Assembly: GCA_036345935.2 (NCBI GenBank)
Contig: JADWOT020000005.1
Coordinates: 7,621,960 to 7,685,959 of the forward strand
Direction: 5' to 3'
Origin: Taenia hydatigena
Taxonomy: Eukaryota; Platyhelminthes; Cestoda; Cyclophyllidea; Taeniidae
Length of the DNA: 64,000 nucleotides
Positions 26,301 through 40,100 of the stretch are shown piece after piece (positions within the stretch are counted from its first letter, which is position 1; each line of letters begins with the position of its first letter). Position numbers and translations under genes: made by a program. The notes under the pieces are model-generated. The model made no database searches and had not been told where the DNA came from. It saw only the letters and a list, made by a program, of their open reading frames with translations.

Positions 26301-28779
26301 CGCGAAGTACGGTTGATCTATTGTCCCGTAGCATTTCGATCCGCTGCTCTATTGTCACCAAGCCCTGTGTTAAGTTTACTTGCATCTTGAATACTCTCTC
26401 TTAACTCGGGTCACAAACTTTTTTAGTTTTATTTTATTCAAAAGCATTTCTTCGGCTTTCGCGGTTACCCCTACATCCCGTTATTTGCATGCCATTCAAA
26501 TTGACTGTAGCTTAGAAGCCAGAAATAATTAAAACTCTTGGTGCTTACCCAAAAAAATTTCTTCCGGCATTGGGTTGGCCACGGATTTGCACCTGTAATT
26601 GCCCACCGACTTCCCATTTAGCCTCTTAGAGCTGAAAATGAAGTATTAACACCTAATTTATTGATGCTCCTTTCTCATGAATGTGTGGAAGCGCAAATTA
26701 CAAATGTATCAACAGAATTTTTTAATTTTCCACAAGGAACCAAGGGCTGGAGATCCAAAAAGTGTAAGGACTTATCGTTTGGACCGTTTGTTTCCCTGCC
26801 TTCAGACTAGTACCAGTTTGGTGACTAATCGCCAAACGTCCAAAACATAATTCTTTTTTCTTAGCAAATGCATGAATTTGAAAACCTAAAGTTGACAGGA
26901 AGCTACTTGGAGATTTTAAACTCCGTGACTTTGGCGAAGATTTTAATTGCGCAATAGTGCTATGAAAGACGACATGCAGTACTAGTAAGGCCTTCGCATA
27001 ATAGGAACTAACGTTGAGGCGTATTTGAGTAAAAACAAATTAGACATCGTAGTAATCAGCCTGAACATCCTCTACTCCCGGCAAACACACTTGACCTTTA
27101 TCCCCCTCCAAAAAATCTACACAGTTCAGGTGAAATATTTTATTGCATGGTTTAATAAAATAAACCGTAAAATAGCCAGACTTCGTGGTTCTTCCCTTCT
27201 GATGTCTTTTGGATGGGAATTTCTTCTGAACTTTTCCGTCCCCCTCCGTACCGTGATTCAAACCGGTTCACCGCGACCTGGAATTGCACTAGAGAAGCTG
27301 CACACGAAGATGTTGAATCATTCAGCTAGATGAAAAACGGAATGGAGTGATATGATCAGCATTAATTTATGAGGCTAAATCAACCCAGGTATTTTTGTGT
27401 ATATTCGCAAGAAGTTAACGCTAAAGCTCAGACAAGTTAGGATTATTTTAAGTTTCCACGCATTTTTCAATGCTAATTTTACTTTTGATTTGGCTTTTTT
27501 TAAACCTGTGAGAAACTCGAAACGCATTTAGGGCTTATGGGTATTTATATAATATTGATACCATATCATTACTGCTCAGCCTTCTTTTGATTTACTTATT
27601 TTTTTGTAGTTTACTATTGAATATTTCTTCCTCTATCATTAGTGGCACCATTGGCTTGCCTCCTTCAATCCAGATGGTGCATTTTTGCTTGAGCCCATCT
27701 TGTTAATGAATAAAGTGTTATCTTGCTAACTAAGACCTCATTTATTGTAACTTGCATCAGTAAAGCAAGCCTAGTGCCTTAAACGAGCTCCCTCCACCTT
27801 CTTATTTCATGCAGAGTTAAGTAAATGTTTCTTTGACCATGCTCATTGTTTTGAATCGAATTTTTGGCTTTAGTATAAGACACTGTTATAACTCATTGAC
27901 AATGGTTTAAAACGAGTTTGGGGGGCGAAAAGGGCTTTTTTAAGTAACTTAAATCCTACAATTAATCATAACTCTCTTTCGCACAAATTAATTGTGGTTA
28001 AATTTTATCCATATCATCACAGTTTTACAGCGTTCCGAGGCTTCCTTGCTAACAAAAGAAGTCATAGTACTTGGACGTAATGTGTCCTGTCGACGCAGAG
28101 AAGGTCCGGAGGGTAGGCCGCCAGGTGGATCTCCCAGGTAGGTCTCCACCAAAACTGAGAGTTAATCAAGCATTCAAAGCATTACGTAGCCCCTTTCCTC
28201 CTTTGAGCGCGACTCCCGGCTCTTCCCTTGGTGACCCTTTTGCGTCAGCCATCACAACACAATCAATGCCATGAAACATCACCTTATAACAAACCACCCT
28301 AGTCATCTAGCTTCCATGCGACTTAGAAGACACTTCTTCGTAGCGTCACTGATCCCTCTTGGTGGTTTTACAGGATCTAGAGGATGAAGGAATTTACCGG
28401 CAAACACTTTTCGTGTAAACATTGACCTAGAAGTAACATATAACAAAAAAATAGGGTCTGACATCATTCTTTGGGGACAAAGTACCATATTTATTCCTTT
28501 GCGATACTTTGTTCTCACATCAGTGCTGCCCAGCTCCATCTGGTTTCACCAAGGTAGTAGAGGTGGTGGAGGTTTCACGTGTTTTTATACATGTGCAATA
28601 GACAGCCCCGTAATGAACTTTTCCGGATGGTTCACGGCTAGTAGTAACAATTTATTCGAAGAACATGGAAATCGAGAATACCTAGAGGGTAGATATAATA
28701 TGTTCTCTTGTAAACAGCGTATGCACTTCTTCCAAGTCGCGAAGATTTATCCCTAACACCGACGCAAATATAGCTGCTC

Positions 28780-28905
28780 AAGACCTCCCTGAAGATGAAA
28801 GAAGCTATAATATTTGAGCAGAATAAGTGCTGGCAACGTACAGTAAGACTAGGGGTAACCGGGCGTTGCCCATGGGCCTAGTCGCCTGGCGAACTTAGAG
28901 TTAAA
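28780..28905 (+). repeat. Dispersed repeat family R1, copy C (most diverged)
   Basis: Shared words are CCTGAAGATGAAAGAAG and GAGCAGAATAAGTGC, then GGGTAACCGGGCGTTGCC, corresponding to the block in copy B that reads CGACCGGGTTGCC, and a tail with GAGTTAAA. Same strand as the other copies. Confidence 0.4.
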
Positions 28906-31133
28906 AAGCAATCAGGCATTACAGCATTGTCACACTCGGGGTAGTTAATAGGAGTAATGAACCTTCAAAAAGGCTGCATTAAAAGCTAAATGAATCCCAT
29001 TAATTTCAATGCGAGCATATATAACTTATATAAAAAAGGGGCTGACTATTACGCATTTCATAAGTCGCATGGGTAGCATGACTTTGTCTCGAGAGCAGTA
29101 AGAGTGGTTTAAAAATTGTGCGATTCCGCTTATTTTTTGCTCCGTTGATGCCTGTTTTGATCATGGATACATCGTTTTAAATGGTTCCTTCCTGCACGTT
29201 TATTTTGGTCCGTCCTTCATAACTAACCCAATCATTAATAGCGGAGTGTGGATGAGTATCAAATTCCCTAATAATCTTATCAGAAAAATGCGCTCCGATT
29301 CATGTTACTTGATATTTACTGCTTATGTGTTCACCCCTATAGAAGCTTCACAGTGGAATCCCGTGATTCTCACGAAATACTTTGCAATCAAAGGGATAGA
29401 TTAATTAGTTTATTTCCATTAAACTAATCTCGCATTTAAAAACTAATCTTTGTACCACGCTGTGCTACGCAAATGCACGTCTAGCATGACATTTCAAGGT
29501 TGATTAATGTGTTACGCAAAAGGTTTAACCTAAACCAATGTACACCTGCACTACCCCGGCACAGCTTTATGTGAAAGTTCCATAGCTTGAGCCCTGGATC
29601 AGCTGCATCATGAAAACAGGGACACTTTTTGTCGCGAGGTCAAAAACGGGCATTTTATAAGCTACTGATAATCACGGAGTTGCTTCCTAGAACAAGTTGG
29701 CTGTAATATCTTTCACCATGTTAAAATTTTTGCAGTAGCCTTGAAAGGAACTTTCTAGCGAAGTGAATTGAATGTCAAGACCTTAATTTCCGATTTTAAA
29801 CACGCTATTTTGTTAGTTTAATCAGAATTTTAGATCAACCAGAAATATTTTCATTTAATATTTTGAGTATTACGCTAAAATCGTCGCAATTATCCAACTC
29901 ACGCTTCAAAAGTATGTTCAGAGCACTCGGTTTAACCCAGCCCACGCTATTTTTACTCGAGGCCTAAGTTTTAAGAAAGGCATAAATTATGTGATCCATT
30001 TAATGCACAAATAACTAAGTAAAGCTATTTATGAATCGTGATTACAAAGATATGAGAACACGGTTTGAATTATACCACTTCACTTTAACCTGTAAACGAA
30101 GTAAACTTACCATTATTATCTCGAAAACATTTAACTGCATGCACTCAGTGGCAGTCCGTACTTCTCTGAGTTTTTTGTCTTTCTTCCTAGATACCCTAAT
30201 AAGCCAAAACTTGCAAAGATTCTGAAGCGGTTCTGACACCACACCAATTGGCACGCTTCTGACTGGGATTAGACATGAAACCCCTTCTGTATTTGATATT
30301 AAATTGCGTCTTGAATAAAACATTCACGTGGAATCAGTGTTTGTCAAGGATCCTGTCCAAAGGTGTTAAAATGGATGCTAACGAATTCTTGCAGTTAGAG
30401 AGGGCAATACTTCAATTTCTTTAGCTTGCAATACTTGCTATCACACAAAATGGTTAAGCCATCATACATCTGTGCATCGCTTTATTACCCACCTACCTTA
30501 AAACGCATAAATTTATAATTAAGCAATAAATAGTTTTCATTTAATGGGACAATAAACACTTTAAATCATATCTTATATTGCATTTACACAATCGTAAATC
30601 TGTTTATGCCATAGCTAATGAAGCGGTCACGAATGGACGCGTCCTGCAAGCCAGGAATTTACCTTGATTTCAACCTTAAGACTATCATGGAACTAATTTA
30701 AGCAGTTTGTCCTATGCAACTAACATTCGAGCGACAACGTCTGTGATTGTCTCAAATTATTGATGAAAGGACTGCCAAGCTAACTCAAGATCTAGCCTTA
30801 CAGAAAGCCTGATAGGTGACAAACTTTAGCTTGAATTAACAAAGTTAATGACAACCTCTAGGGAGAAAATCGACAGGTTGACCAAACAATTGGAATCACT
30901 GTGCCAAAAAAGTAGTCATTGTTGATTCTTTTGTTCTTGTTAATTTGAAAAGATCTGAAAAGTATTCTTCAGCATTTCGTTAAGTTGTCAGCGAAGTGAG
31001 TTTTCCTTCTTTGATGTCCTCGACTTTGCAAGACGTTGGTACAACTAGTCACTACGCAAAAGCATGGACTTTCGCCTCAGACGACATTGATGCTTAAATT
31101 GCTCACTTCATTTCAAAGTTGAAAGTCAAATTT

Positions 31134-31158
31134 TTAAAGTTGTAAATTACAACTTTAA
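31134..31158. repeat. Perfect 25-nt palindrome
   Basis: Arms TTAAAGTTGTAA and TTACAACTTTAA are exact reverse complements of 12 nt separated by a single A. It lies in AT-rich non-coding sequence with no gene nearby. Confidence 0.7.
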
Positions 31159-34100
31159 GGTAATTCATTTTAAAAGGAATAATGAGGACGTTGGATGGTT
31201 AAATACATGAGTTCTGCGAACTGTAAACACAATAAAAAACGGTAAAATTTTATGACGTTTGTCCTATATGCAAAATGCAATTTTATGGACAGTTACTAAG
31301 CAACGTTATTTTATCAGAGAATTCCCCAGCGTTTTCAAAACAAACTGACTCTAAAATATAATAAAGTACTTCTCTTGTTTGTTAGCGTAACATTTTTATG
31401 GTATTTTTTGCCTATTAGACTTGAACGTTAATTTCTCCTAGCACACAAAGATGGCAGATGAGCTAGTCGTCTTTCATGGCTCTTATTTATTTAAGATCTT
31501 ATAAGATAAAGGTGATGGAATAGTGATCAACATTGTGGTCATCTTTGGGACGAGCTTTCCCGAATTTAATGGTGTGTTCCAAAGCAGTAAAAAACCAATT
31601 GGAAAACACTTCCAGTTTGCTTGCGTCTTTAATATGAACTCGTAAATTTGCACGGATTTATCTAACTGCGCTATCACATTTTTCTCTTAAGGCACTTAAG
31701 CTAGCGCCAATGTCTAGCATTGTTTAAGAATTTTGTTCCTGAGATCTGCATCAGGCCATAAGAGACCTTCCACGCCGTGTCTACCGCGTGGATAAGGTAA
31801 ACCGCTCATAGACGTAGGCGAAATGCGCCCATTCAGACAACGCGCAAGCCCTGCCCTCATGACGACTAGCTCAATTAAAAAAACTGCCTAGAGTCGCAAT
31901 TTGTTGTGCTCGATTTCCATTAATCAAAATAAATGGGCATTCGATCTGGATAGCAGATTCATGAGGCGGTGAAAATCTAAGATATTGCGCCTGAAACTTT
32001 ACGTTATCACTTGGTATTCCTGCAGGCATAATGCTGTCAAACTTTTGTCTCTAAAGCTAATCAAATATTTGGGAACAAATGAGTTGCATAAGAAATTATA
32101 AATAGAAAAGAGAAGGTGTGGATTTGGTCGATAGGTATTTTTGTGTACTTAAATATTGTAATCAGAAGTTTAAGTTTACCCAAGTCTGAGAATTTGCTAT
32201 GTCGGGAAGCCTAGGTGTGGTTAGTATAGTTGAATACTTGAGGGCGTTGCCGCCAGTGTCTACTAGCCAATGGCTGCAACCCCTCATTTACTTCTCATCC
32301 CCACCGTCATTGCCACCATTGTAGCCAAGGTCGAGATGGGGACGTAAGCGTGCCTTCCTAGTGCCCCTCTGGAGAGTTTGAGCCCGTCATTTTAGAGGGG
32401 AGCAATAAGGCTAATAAAGCATTCTCCCTATGCAAAATTATTTTTCTCCAACCAATAACCCTCAAAAATACTCACAATAGACAATTGAGCTGTAAAGTCT
32501 TTCTGTTAACTGACAGATGTTCTTTACAGTGATACTCACCAATAGAGAAGAATGTCAATGACAATCTTTACTTTTACATCAATTTTCTATCGCAAATTAA
32601 TTTAATCGACAGTGCTTTGGCTACATTTAATAAGTGGAATAGTAAAGTGGTTTCTAGGGTATCTTCACTGTTAATAATTTTCCATTCTTGTAATTCATTT
32701 AAAGTTTGTGAGGCCTATCATAAGAAGTCGAGGAAAAAGAAGTATCTAGGTTGGTGTTGGCGCCACTCCATCTCCATCTGTTCACAGAGATTCTATTTTT
32801 TCCATTATGCAAAGCGGAAAAAACCAGACAGTGTAACTAATGCAGTCCTTAAGCCTTCGAAGGGATGTTATAGGATTTTAGTAGAATAGAGGTAGATCTT
32901 ATCAATACCCCTGTTTCCCTCCTTAATGCAGTTAAATGCTTCCAACTGCTATACCTTGATGTTGCCGCTTGATGTGAATTATAATATTCTACTCTACTAA
33001 GCATACTGCCACTGATAGAGGGTAATTTGCTAGCGCTGTTAACCGGGACAGTTAACATGGTCCGATTTCTCGTAATCCAACCAAATACACCACTTTACTT
33101 CGTTTCTGTTGCTCCTACTTAAATTATGCTTTGGTCGAGTTTATTTAAATTTTGCGCTCTTATAACTAAATAAAATGTAAATCCGTTTAGTGTGGAGTGA
33201 TTTTATGACTTTGGTTGGAAAACGTGCGGTCAGAATGAGGTCATAGGCAGAAGAGTTTGCCTGTCGAACTGGTAAACAGAAAATATATCCTAAATTACCA
33301 TTTCCTTCATACTGAACCCTGGGTTTTTAGGGTTACTGGTTCATGCAATGTGTTGCTTCTTTCCTCTCTACGTTTCTTCTGTCAAATCCATTTAAACGTT
33401 CATTTTCTGTATTTTACTTATATAGCCGAGCTGATCTCTGAAATTCGGACTCGTACATCCACTTCAAGTATTATCTATAACGAAAGCTCGGAACCATTTT
33501 AGGCGGTTACGCTAGTAACAAAAATTAATTTTGATTGATTTGATGGAGGCAGTCGCTTCATAACTTAAAAAGAATACTAGTGAAAAACAAGTGTGATTGT
33601 ATCAAGTTAAATTGAAGGTCGCGCCTAATAGTGGAAAATTACGCGAATTTGTTAGGTGTTTTCTAGCGTCTTACTTAGTTATGTTGATTTTTTTGTCTAC
33701 ACGAATGATATTAAACGTAAATCGTTGATTTTAAATAGTATGTAGTACATGGACCTCGTTAATGTTAAGTTACTCTAGATAAACGAGGCAAAGGCCTAAG
33801 GAAGGAGAAAATACTGGCTACACAATTCGTTAAAATTCTTTTCACCATGAAAAGATGCTCTAAATGCATGAAGCAATGTCAGTTTACCATTAGCGCAACG
33901 CATAGTAAAGCTGACCTACCGTTGCGTTTCGTGGGTTCGGTCACTTTCCATTTACCATTTGAACCTTGCTTCAGAACGGTTGAGGTTTCAAAACCTAATG
34001 CCAAGCCTCTATTCTACTGTAATTCAAGTCAGAACCTGATCATTATTGTGTGGTATTTATTATAACTTCAGTCAAATCTAGCCGGGCTAGATAGCGGCGC

Positions 34101-37100
34101 CACAATTTGGGTAGAAAACACCATGATTTAAGGCCATGCTGATGACCGACTAGTGGTAGCTCTTGGTCTGCTCGACTGGCAGCGAATGTTTTATTTCTAT
34201 CCCTGCCCTGCTGTTTTAAATCCCTCCCCTTGTCTCTTGTCAAAATGAAATTTGGCAAGCGTAAATTCGCTGCGGCAGTCATGCCATTGCGAGGTTTTTC
34301 ATACTGCTAACCACCAGCCATCCAGTCCTTCACATTTTCTTAATTTTTCTGCTGCTAGCATCCATATTTCATGTGCATTTTGTAATCTATCTGAACTATG
34401 CCCATTGCCTTGCTTACCGAGAACCATTTGTTTCATGGTGCTCCCTTGGGAAAACTGCCAACGAGCCTAAATCCTTTATGCTTCGTTGCATCCGTATTAT
34501 GTCGAAAAGCAGGATAAGTAGTAATTTTCCCTTAAGTCAATTATAATAATTACTGCTTCTTTTCGTTCTCATGAATGGAAGAGTTTTTCACATAACATAG
34601 CATTGTCAGCTCAACTATAAGTTTTGATACTCACAGGTAAATTAAGGCAAAATTGGATTTTATCATTTATGGTTTATTCTCAATCAAATGACGCGTTTCT
34701 TAGCTCCCGCAGCTCAGTATACCAAAAGAACCTTTAATAGCATGGCATACTTAGTAGTGCTCTCAATTTGTGAAGTCTGACGAAGTAATTGGAGAACCAG
34801 ATTCTGAAATCCTGGCGAGAGTGGTCAAGTGCGAACACATTACCAAGTGTGCGAGCTTCACAATCCCAGGTAAAAACACATTTAACCCCAGGTTATTTTT
34901 TAAACAGTGTAAAGTTCACATACACCTTTAAACCACTTTTTGCGTTAATGATGAATTCGAGGGATTGTGGTTACAACACCCCTAGCAGGATTGTACAATC
35001 AGTTCGTCAGGTCTTTAAAACCAAAATAAAGTTAGATGAGTCTACCAAGCAGAGTCCATAGGATTGCGACTTTGAAAACTCCGATAGTTGGCCTGGAAGC
35101 GAGGTCCATTAAAAATTAGTGAAATTTGGTTTCAACAATTTAAAACTAACCCTGAAATTTCGATAAAGCAAATGTAGACTAGTTTTATATCATCTGATGC
35201 ATTTAAAATAATAAGTAAAATCAAATTATTACTCTTTCCTTCCCAAACCAACGTTTATTCCTATCTAACTATTAGGGGTGAGAAAGGAAAGTGAAGCCTT
35301 TGTGAAACCGGAATTCCATGCAATTCATCTATAAAAGCTAAATTATGTGACACTTAGAGAGAAAATTAACTCAGGAAGTGGGTTAAAGTAGTAACAGACT
35401 TTGTTTTCAGAACCCTTCTGTGACATAAAGATTAAATCACGCTTTAGGTGGTTTTGCTGTCGTTAAGAGGCATGCACAATCACATTTTGGAACCAACATT
35501 AACCCACACTATTGCATTACCTAATTTTAAAGAAATCTTGTTTTATTAATCTGATTACAAGTTAATAATTAAAGTGTCACCACAGAACGTTGTTAGCAAT
35601 GGGCAGAGTTTCAGCCAGAAAGTTACTTGTGCTTCGTCTACTGCCACTTTTGGGTGTTTTTGGGAGGCGTCTAATTTGAGGTATGCTGGGGCATAGTTTT
35701 AAACCTTGGTACACCAGTTAGCTAATAAAAGTTAATGTTTTTCGGCTACGTGGTTGGTCATTAAGACACGCCTTCACATAACCGCATATGTTACCGCGGG
35801 GAGGCGAGGCTAGCATGAGGGATGGGGAAGAGATGCCATCCAATTTGAGGCATTGCCATTTGACGTTACGAAACAGTGAAATAGTCTTCTAACGTTTCCC
35901 TTTGGCCGCCAGAGGTACCCAACCCCCCCGTCCCCATAATGAAGGAAATGCTTTTCCTTACAAAATAAATAATAGCAGTCAGTTTCCAGGAAATATAAAT
36001 GCCGAAAGATGCCATCAATTTTGTTTAAGTCACCTCGCGAATCGAGGTATGGTGTACTTTAGAACCTAGACACTGAAGACAGCCAGGATGCTTTTTAATC
36101 AGAGTAATTAAATAGACCTTCCATCAAACATCTTGGAAAACTAGTTTAATCACTCATTTTAATTGTGCTTTTGATTGAATGGAAGATTTTTGTCTTTTAT
36201 AGATCGTTATATAATTGCATTTGGGTATTATTTTGGCATAACGTGGCAATTTTAGGCATTAGTTCAACTTGAATTAATTGGTATCTAACATAGAAATTTC
36301 TGTGCAATCTGTGAATGCTCTTCCCATTTTTACGCTAATACTTTGCTTTTTATTTGACGCATCAGAAAATTAGAATCTGTAAACAAACACTTCTCACATT
36401 CAGCTTAACATTTTTCTGCTGAAAGAAACTCCCCGGATTTCACCTGGATGGTAAATCGGAATCAGCAGTGTTGAGTATCAGGAGCATTTACTGTCGATAG
36501 CAAGAGTAATCCTGTTTACCTAACAATTTCTCTCATATTTTTTACCGAAATTTCAAACGCGCTTGAGGTCAAGGGGCTTAACAGATTAGCATAGCTGGCG
36601 AGTGTGCTCCTAAAAAACAACCAGGACCTGCTCATTCAAAGGCAACACATTTTGTGTGCCTATATTTCAGTGTGAACCAGTTGGGAGCCATGCGCTTTGC
36701 AGAGATAAAAGAACACAAATTTCTTTAAGAGCTTTGATGATATCAATGCTTGACTCATGTAAATTCTGCTTTGAGTATTGATTTGTAAAGTCATTCCCAA
36801 TTCAACTGAGAATCTTGAAAAATCATATTTTCCAGTTTTCAACAACTTTAACTTAGAACTGCTAGTTTGAACAACAGAGCTAGGCAATTTTGATCAAATA
36901 AACGTAAGCCAAAGAAGGAAGATATGACATATTTCCGTTCTTGATCAAAATGCATCAGAAACCATTAATGACAACCCCATACGCACAAGATAGTTTTTCC
37001 AAATCCAATGGACTCCCACCGGTTGTAATAAAGTGTATGGGAGGTAAACTAAGGAGTGGATTTTACGATTGTGATGCTGAAATAAACAACGGCGGTGTTT

Positions 37101-40100
37101 TTAGAGATTTTACGCGCTTGAAGCAAAATAAACCCCCGCAGTAGTCGTGTTCGTCACGTGACTTATTGCATAAATTTCACCAATTTGGTTGTCGCAGCTT
37201 CAAACGCGGACACTTAAGCGCATTTTAACGATCAAGTAAGGAAGTCACTTTCAGCTGCATCTTTTGATAGAGCTGTGTATTACTTTCCCTAATAGGCATA
37301 AGAAATGATGTAAGAAGTTCGATTAGTCTTATAGTGACACTCATGAAGCATTGCTGAACATCTAACCATGCGAGGTAACCCATTTAAAGCACGGAAGAAC
37401 TGCTCGGTCAGAGGGAAGATGTGTCAGAGGAATAAATTAGAAGCATAAAACAATTTCTGGACACAAACGCACGCACGCACACAGGATTCTCAGGTGTCTT
37501 GCCTTCTCACCCTCCCTCTCTCGCTAACACTCCCGCGCTGAACTTGCGTGCTGGAAGGGTGGATGTGTTTTATGGCCTCAAGAGGGAGGCACATTGTCAC
37601 CGACTAAAGCAGATGTGTGGCAGCATCCGTCTGCCGATGGCGCAGATTTATGCGAGTCACACCCACTCTGGGACGCTGCGCATGGGTGGTTGGTTTAGCC
37701 CAGACCCACAATCATATATCATATGCCCTAAGCTTACTTCCTTCCAATGTTAATCCCTTTCTTTGTCAACTCAATCTTACAAAGTGCATGGTCATGCCAA
37801 ATTTTAAGATTGTTTTTGTTCGTTTGTTAAAAAGGTATTGCTTAATACAGTTACCTGTTATGATGGCTCTGAGACAACGGATCTTAAGAGAAACGCTAAT
37901 TCTCCCCAGAACCGTGGTTGTAAGAATAGTAGTGATGTCATAAATTGATTGTCGTTTCTAACGCAGTGGTCTGGATTCTACTGGAAACACGATAACGGTA
38001 GCAAAATCTGGGTCAGATAGGCGCCTACATTCCATCCACACCGCTCTCACTTCTGTGGAAATCAACGTCGTCCAGTTACAAAAGATTAACAGGATTAGCA
38101 GCACAGGGTTTTTAGCCTATTCACATGTCTACTATTAAGTCGCTTCTTTATTTTTTCAAATATTTCCTTTCCTACAGACGTGTACTAGAGGTAATTAACT
38201 TTAGAATATGTTAGTCGAGACCCATATCAGACTTTATTTGAACACATATCACCCTATCTCTCACTCACGTAAAACACATCGGGTTTTGACCCCAGAGATT
38301 GTCAGGAGCAACAGTTAATGACCGACTGTTGAACTAGAATCCTGATAGTTGCAGAGAGACGTAAAAACACCGGTCCGACTAATTGATTTTAGGGACACAG
38401 TCCAACCCATTTGAAGGCTCTCACAACAGTAATAAAAAAACTTCCTAATTCGTGTTGTTTACCATCACCTATACAGGGGTTCAGATGCTGAATTTTAAGC
38501 TACTAATCTTTTCATTTTCAAGTGGCCGCGGGCTCTCACCATGCTCAAACTGAGATAAAAATACTGTGATAGGGAAGAGAACTTTATGAACTGTACTTTA
38601 GTGCAAAAGTACAGGATGATGCGTCATTGTGTGCTTATTCGTGAGAAGGGTGGATAGAGGCCAGGCTAACTTTCTAACAAAATTGGCTTTATAGCATTTC
38701 ACTGCCTCCATATGAAAAATTATTCAAACTGTTAGCCAATGTGAGAATAAAAGTAGCTCTATCGGCAGCAGAGTCGACGTCGATACTTATCGCTGGAAAA
38801 ATCAGACTTCCTGCTTCCTATACGCCCAGACTATTATTTTGGAATCAAGCGGAAGAAAATCATTTGCCCGCTTTTTCCATTAACCTGTTGTGCTTTAGTG
38901 CCAAAAGCACACATAAAATACGGAGACAGTCCATTAACTCAGCGACAAATGCCTGCCTTCAGCGTCACCCTTCCTTGTCACTACGCGCCTTCTATTTGTG
39001 GGCACCCTCAGTATTGGTCTTTCCAGCACAGGCGACACGTCAAACAGGTTCGTATTTCCGTAAACCAGGGAAAAGAGCAATCATATTTGTGTGGACTAGG
39101 CTATTTGCTACATTAAAGTCATTGAGAGGGCGGCAAACCGAATGAAACCACATTTAACTGTGCGCAGCATATAAAAGAACCTCGAATTACACAGAGAAGA
39201 GGCTTGGTAATTTGACTCTTTTTTTAGTTTGTGGTTTACTAATGTGCATATTTTGAAGTCTAGAGTGTCTCGTTACCGCTTATGTTCCCCCTTTAACCTG
39301 AGATGTTTATCAGCCGCTTAAATTCAATCTGCGAGTGATTGCGAGACTACAATCGCCTTCATGCTTTCAATTTTATGTGTGTACATTTAGGTAAAATAAT
39401 ATTGTTCTACGGAAATGAAAAGTCGTATTAGATGGAAAAGAAGTGATAGTTTTGTAGTTTTTAGATCCTTTTTTTAGAGGATTTTATTGCATGAAGCAGT
39501 ACGTCGGCCCAAATTCGTCATTAGGATTTGACCAGGCTATCTTCATTACTCTTTTCAGCACTGCTAAAGCACATTATTCTTCCACTTATTTTGGCATTTT
39601 ATTATTTACCTTATAGCACATTACATGACAGTTCTCATTAGTTTACTTATAAAAGGAAACGCATCTGTATCAAGCAGCTCCTCCTTCAGAGCGATACGCT
39701 TAACTGAGTCAATGGCAATGGTGATTATCCAGGTAAATCTCATAATAATGGCCCATGAATTTACGGTGGCAAGGAACTAATGTAAGAGAATGTTTAACCG
39801 TCAATGCCATAGCACAACTTCCGGGAAAGTACGTTAAGAATAGGGGAATTTAATCACAGCGCCAAAACTTTGAACAGTTACACCTCATTTGTGGCGTGAT
39901 TTAACTGTAAAGACGCAGCAACGAACAGTTGGAATGTTGTTTAGTCTGTTTGTCAGTGTAAGATTTATTACTTGTCGTTTTAAAGCTTCCTAATACTCGT
40001 AGTTGCTGAATAGAGAGAAAAACTCGCCTAAATTTAGTGTCCAAATAAAGATATTTTAAGCTATACAGGCATGTGCGATAACTTTTTATGCTCTTGTAGT

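Larger units (their letters stand above)
20609..28779. other. Non-coding sequence with scattered repeats
   Basis: Apart from R1 copy A (22.0 kb) and R2 copy 2 (23.3 kb), I recognise nothing. Open frames of 75-93 codons near 24.3 and 25.4 kb lack motifs and splice partners. A 9-bp inverted repeat (GAAGGACTT / AAGTCCTTC, 24737-24783) has a 29-nt loop. Confidence 0.55.
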
